In this document: in pieces, positions 62,904 through 64,000 of the stretch
How the letters are laid out: every line of letters begins with the position of its first letter
Position numbering within the stretch: position 1 is the first letter of the stretch
DNA from: Streptomyces sp. NBC_00370
Lineage (GTDB): Bacteria; Actinomycetota; Actinomycetes; Streptomycetales; Streptomycetaceae
Direction: 5' to 3'
NCBI RefSeq assembly: GCF_036084755.1
Contig: NZ_CP107968.1
Span: 5,852,501-5,916,500, forward strand
Length of the DNA: 64,000 bases
Position numbers and translations under genes: made by a program
Notes under the pieces: generated by a model
The model's database searches: none
Told to the model about the DNA's origin: nothing
The model's input: the letters and a program-made list of their open reading frames with translations, nothing else

Positions 62904-64000
62904 ATGGACGGTAGGCACAGCACGCAGGGCAAGGACGGCACGAGCGCTGACGGCGCGGGCACCGACAGCGCGGGCACTGACGCCGTCGAGGAGGGCCGCC
63001 GCCGCTGGCAGGCCCGCTACGACAAGGCCCGCAAGCGTGACGCCGACTTCAGCACGCTCTCCGGTGATCCGGTGGAGCCGGTCTACGGGCCACGGCCCGG
63101 AGACACCTACGAGGGCTTCGACCGGATCGGCTGGCCCGGCGAGTACCCCTTCACCCGGGGCCTCCACCCCACCGGCTACCGGGGCAGGACCTGGACCATC
63201 CGCCAGTTCGCGGGGTTCGGCAACGCCCGGCAGACGAACGAGCGCTACAAGACCATCCTGGCCAACGGCGGCGGCGGGCTCTCCGTCGCCTTCGACATGC
63301 CCACCCTCATGGGCCGCGACTCCGACGACCCCCGCGCGCTCGGCGAGGTCGGCCACTGCGGCGTCGCCATCGACTCGGCCGCCGACATGGAAGTCCTCTT
63401 CGGTGACCTGCCGCTCGGCGACGTCACCACGTCGATGACCATCAGCGGCCCGGCCGTGCCGGTCTTCTGCATGTATCTGGTCGCCGCCGAACGGCAGGGC
63501 ATCGACCCCGCCGTACTCAACGGCACCCTCCAGACGGACATCTTCAAGGAGTACATCGCGCAGAAGGAGTGGCTGTTCCAGCCCGAGCCCCATCTGCGCC
63601 TGATCGGCGACCTGATGGAGCACTGCGCCGCCGAGATTCCCGCCTACAAGCCCCTGTCGGTCTCCGGCTACCACATCCGTGAGGCCGGCTCGACGGCCGC
63701 GCAGGAGCTGGCGTACACCCTCGCCGACGGGTTCGGGTACGTGGAGCTCGGCCTCAGCCGGGGCATGGACGTGGACGTCTTCGCGCCCGGCCTCTCCTTC
63801 TTCTTCGACGCGCACCTCGACTTCTTCGAGGAGATCGCCAAGTTCCGCGCGGCCCGCAGGATCTGGGCCCGCTGGATGAAGGAGGTCTACGGCGCGAAGA
63901 CCGACAAGGCGCAGTGGCTGCGTTTCCACACCCAGACGGCCGGCGTCTCGCTGACCGCCCAGCAGCCGTACAACAACGTCGTACGGACCGCTGTCGAGGC
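62904..64000 (+). CDS. Methylmalonyl-CoA mutase-type acyl-CoA mutase large subunit (3' truncated by window)
   Basis: 365 residues are visible and the frame is open at the edge. A Gly/Asp/Ser-rich leader of about 30 residues (GTSADGAGTDSAGTDA) precedes the TIM-barrel substrate domain with YPFTRGLHPTGYRGRTWTIRQFAGFG, GGGGLSVAFDMPTLMGRDSDDPRA, LQTDIFKEYIAQKEWLF, SVSGYHIREAGSTAAQELAYTL and FHTQTAGVSLTAQQPYNN. It is of the adenosylcobalamin-dependent mutase family. The single-chain MCM, isobutyryl-CoA and related mutases cannot be told apart without the C-terminus. I recall mutA (SCO5415) at this position. Confidence 0.9.
   Translation, partial: MDGRHSTQGKDGTSADGAGTDSAGTDAVEEGRRRWQARYDKARKRDADFSTLSGDPVEPVYGPRPGDTYEGFDRIGWPGEYPFTRGLHPTGYRGRTWTIRQFAGFGNARQTNERYKTILANGGGGLSVAFDMPTLMGRDSDDPRALGEVGHCGVAIDSAADMEVLFGDLPLGDVTTSMTISGPAVPVFCMYLVAAERQGIDPAVLNGTLQTDIFKEYIAQKEWLFQPEPHLRLIGDLMEHCAAEIPAYKPLSVSGYHIREAGSTAAQELAYTLADGFGYVELGLSRGMDVDVFAPGLSFFFDAHLDFFEEIAKFRAARRIWARWMKEVYGAKTDKAQWLRFHTQTAGVSLTAQQPYNNVVRTAVE

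Overview
The window is a chromosomal core segment of a Streptomyces (or very close actinomycete) genome. The evidence is very high GC with third-position G/C codons, frequent GTG and TTG starts, 4-bp stop/start overlaps, a complete atpIBEFHAGDC cluster, the filament genes scy and filP, NucS in place of MutS/MutL, and a chitinase with its own two-component system. No tRNA, rRNA, CRISPR array, insertion sequence or prophage gene was seen.

Layout. 1-2.7 kb: end of hom, then thrC and thrB (threonine synthesis). 3.1-10.4 kb: rho, an LCP cell-wall ligase, rpmE, prfA, prmC, a Sua5/YwlC protein and a phosphatase-like protein (transcription termination, wall assembly and translation). 10.4-11 kb: a gene-free patch of nested repeats. 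11-12.3 kb: a WecA/TagO-type sugar-phosphate transferase. 12.4-20.3 kb: the ATP synthase genes, with a hairpin and a promoter-like sequence between atpD and atpC. 20.5-24.9 kb: a DUF2550 protein, a secreted chitinase and its probable ChiS/ChiR system. 25-28.6 kb: a membrane protein, a cobalamin adenosyltransferase, and a drug-type ABC exporter divergent from its TetR regulator. 28.7-33.1 kb: 3-hydroxyacyl-CoA dehydrogenase, a STAS protein and a large membrane-anchored P-loop protein. 33.1-36.9 kb: MarR, DUF6204, nucS, an SCO5389-type protein, a luciferase-like oxidoreductase and a zinc-ribbon-like protein. 37-40.9 kb: two tandem paralogous ABC transporters. 41-46 kb: filP and scy (polar growth coiled coils). 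46-48.9 kb: methylmalonyl-CoA epimerase, thiolase and meaB. 49-53.9 kb: an MFS transporter, a PepSY protein divergent from a RapA1/A2-like two-component system, and a MarR. 54-56.1 kb: three AIM24 paralogues. 56.2-56.9 kb: DUF3817 and a thiamine-binding-type protein. 56.9-61.7 kb: a CslA-GlxA-GH6 set for an extracellular beta-glucan at hyphal tips. 61.9 kb to the end: MarR, a second DUF3817 protein and the start of a methylmalonyl-CoA mutase-type gene.

Functional themes. Several blocks serve apical growth and the cell surface: LCP ligase, WecA, Scy/FilP, CslA/GlxA and chitinase. Propionyl/methylmalonyl-CoA metabolism is spread across the epimerase, meaB, the adenosyltransferase and the mutase. 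From memory, the gene order follows the S. coelicolor SCO5354-SCO5415 region closely. Two departures stand out: repeats sit where I recall glyA, and the cslA-glxA-GH6 set (SCO2836-2838 in S. coelicolor) lies inside this neighbourhood. The most notable sequence observations are a natural Cys-to-Ser change at the catalytic position of the phosphatase-like protein, the atpD/atpC hairpin-plus-promoter, a giant hairpin immediately after scy, acidic low-complexity segments shared by the PepSY protein and the adjacent sensor kinase, and a near-perfect 24-bp operator at the mutase gene.
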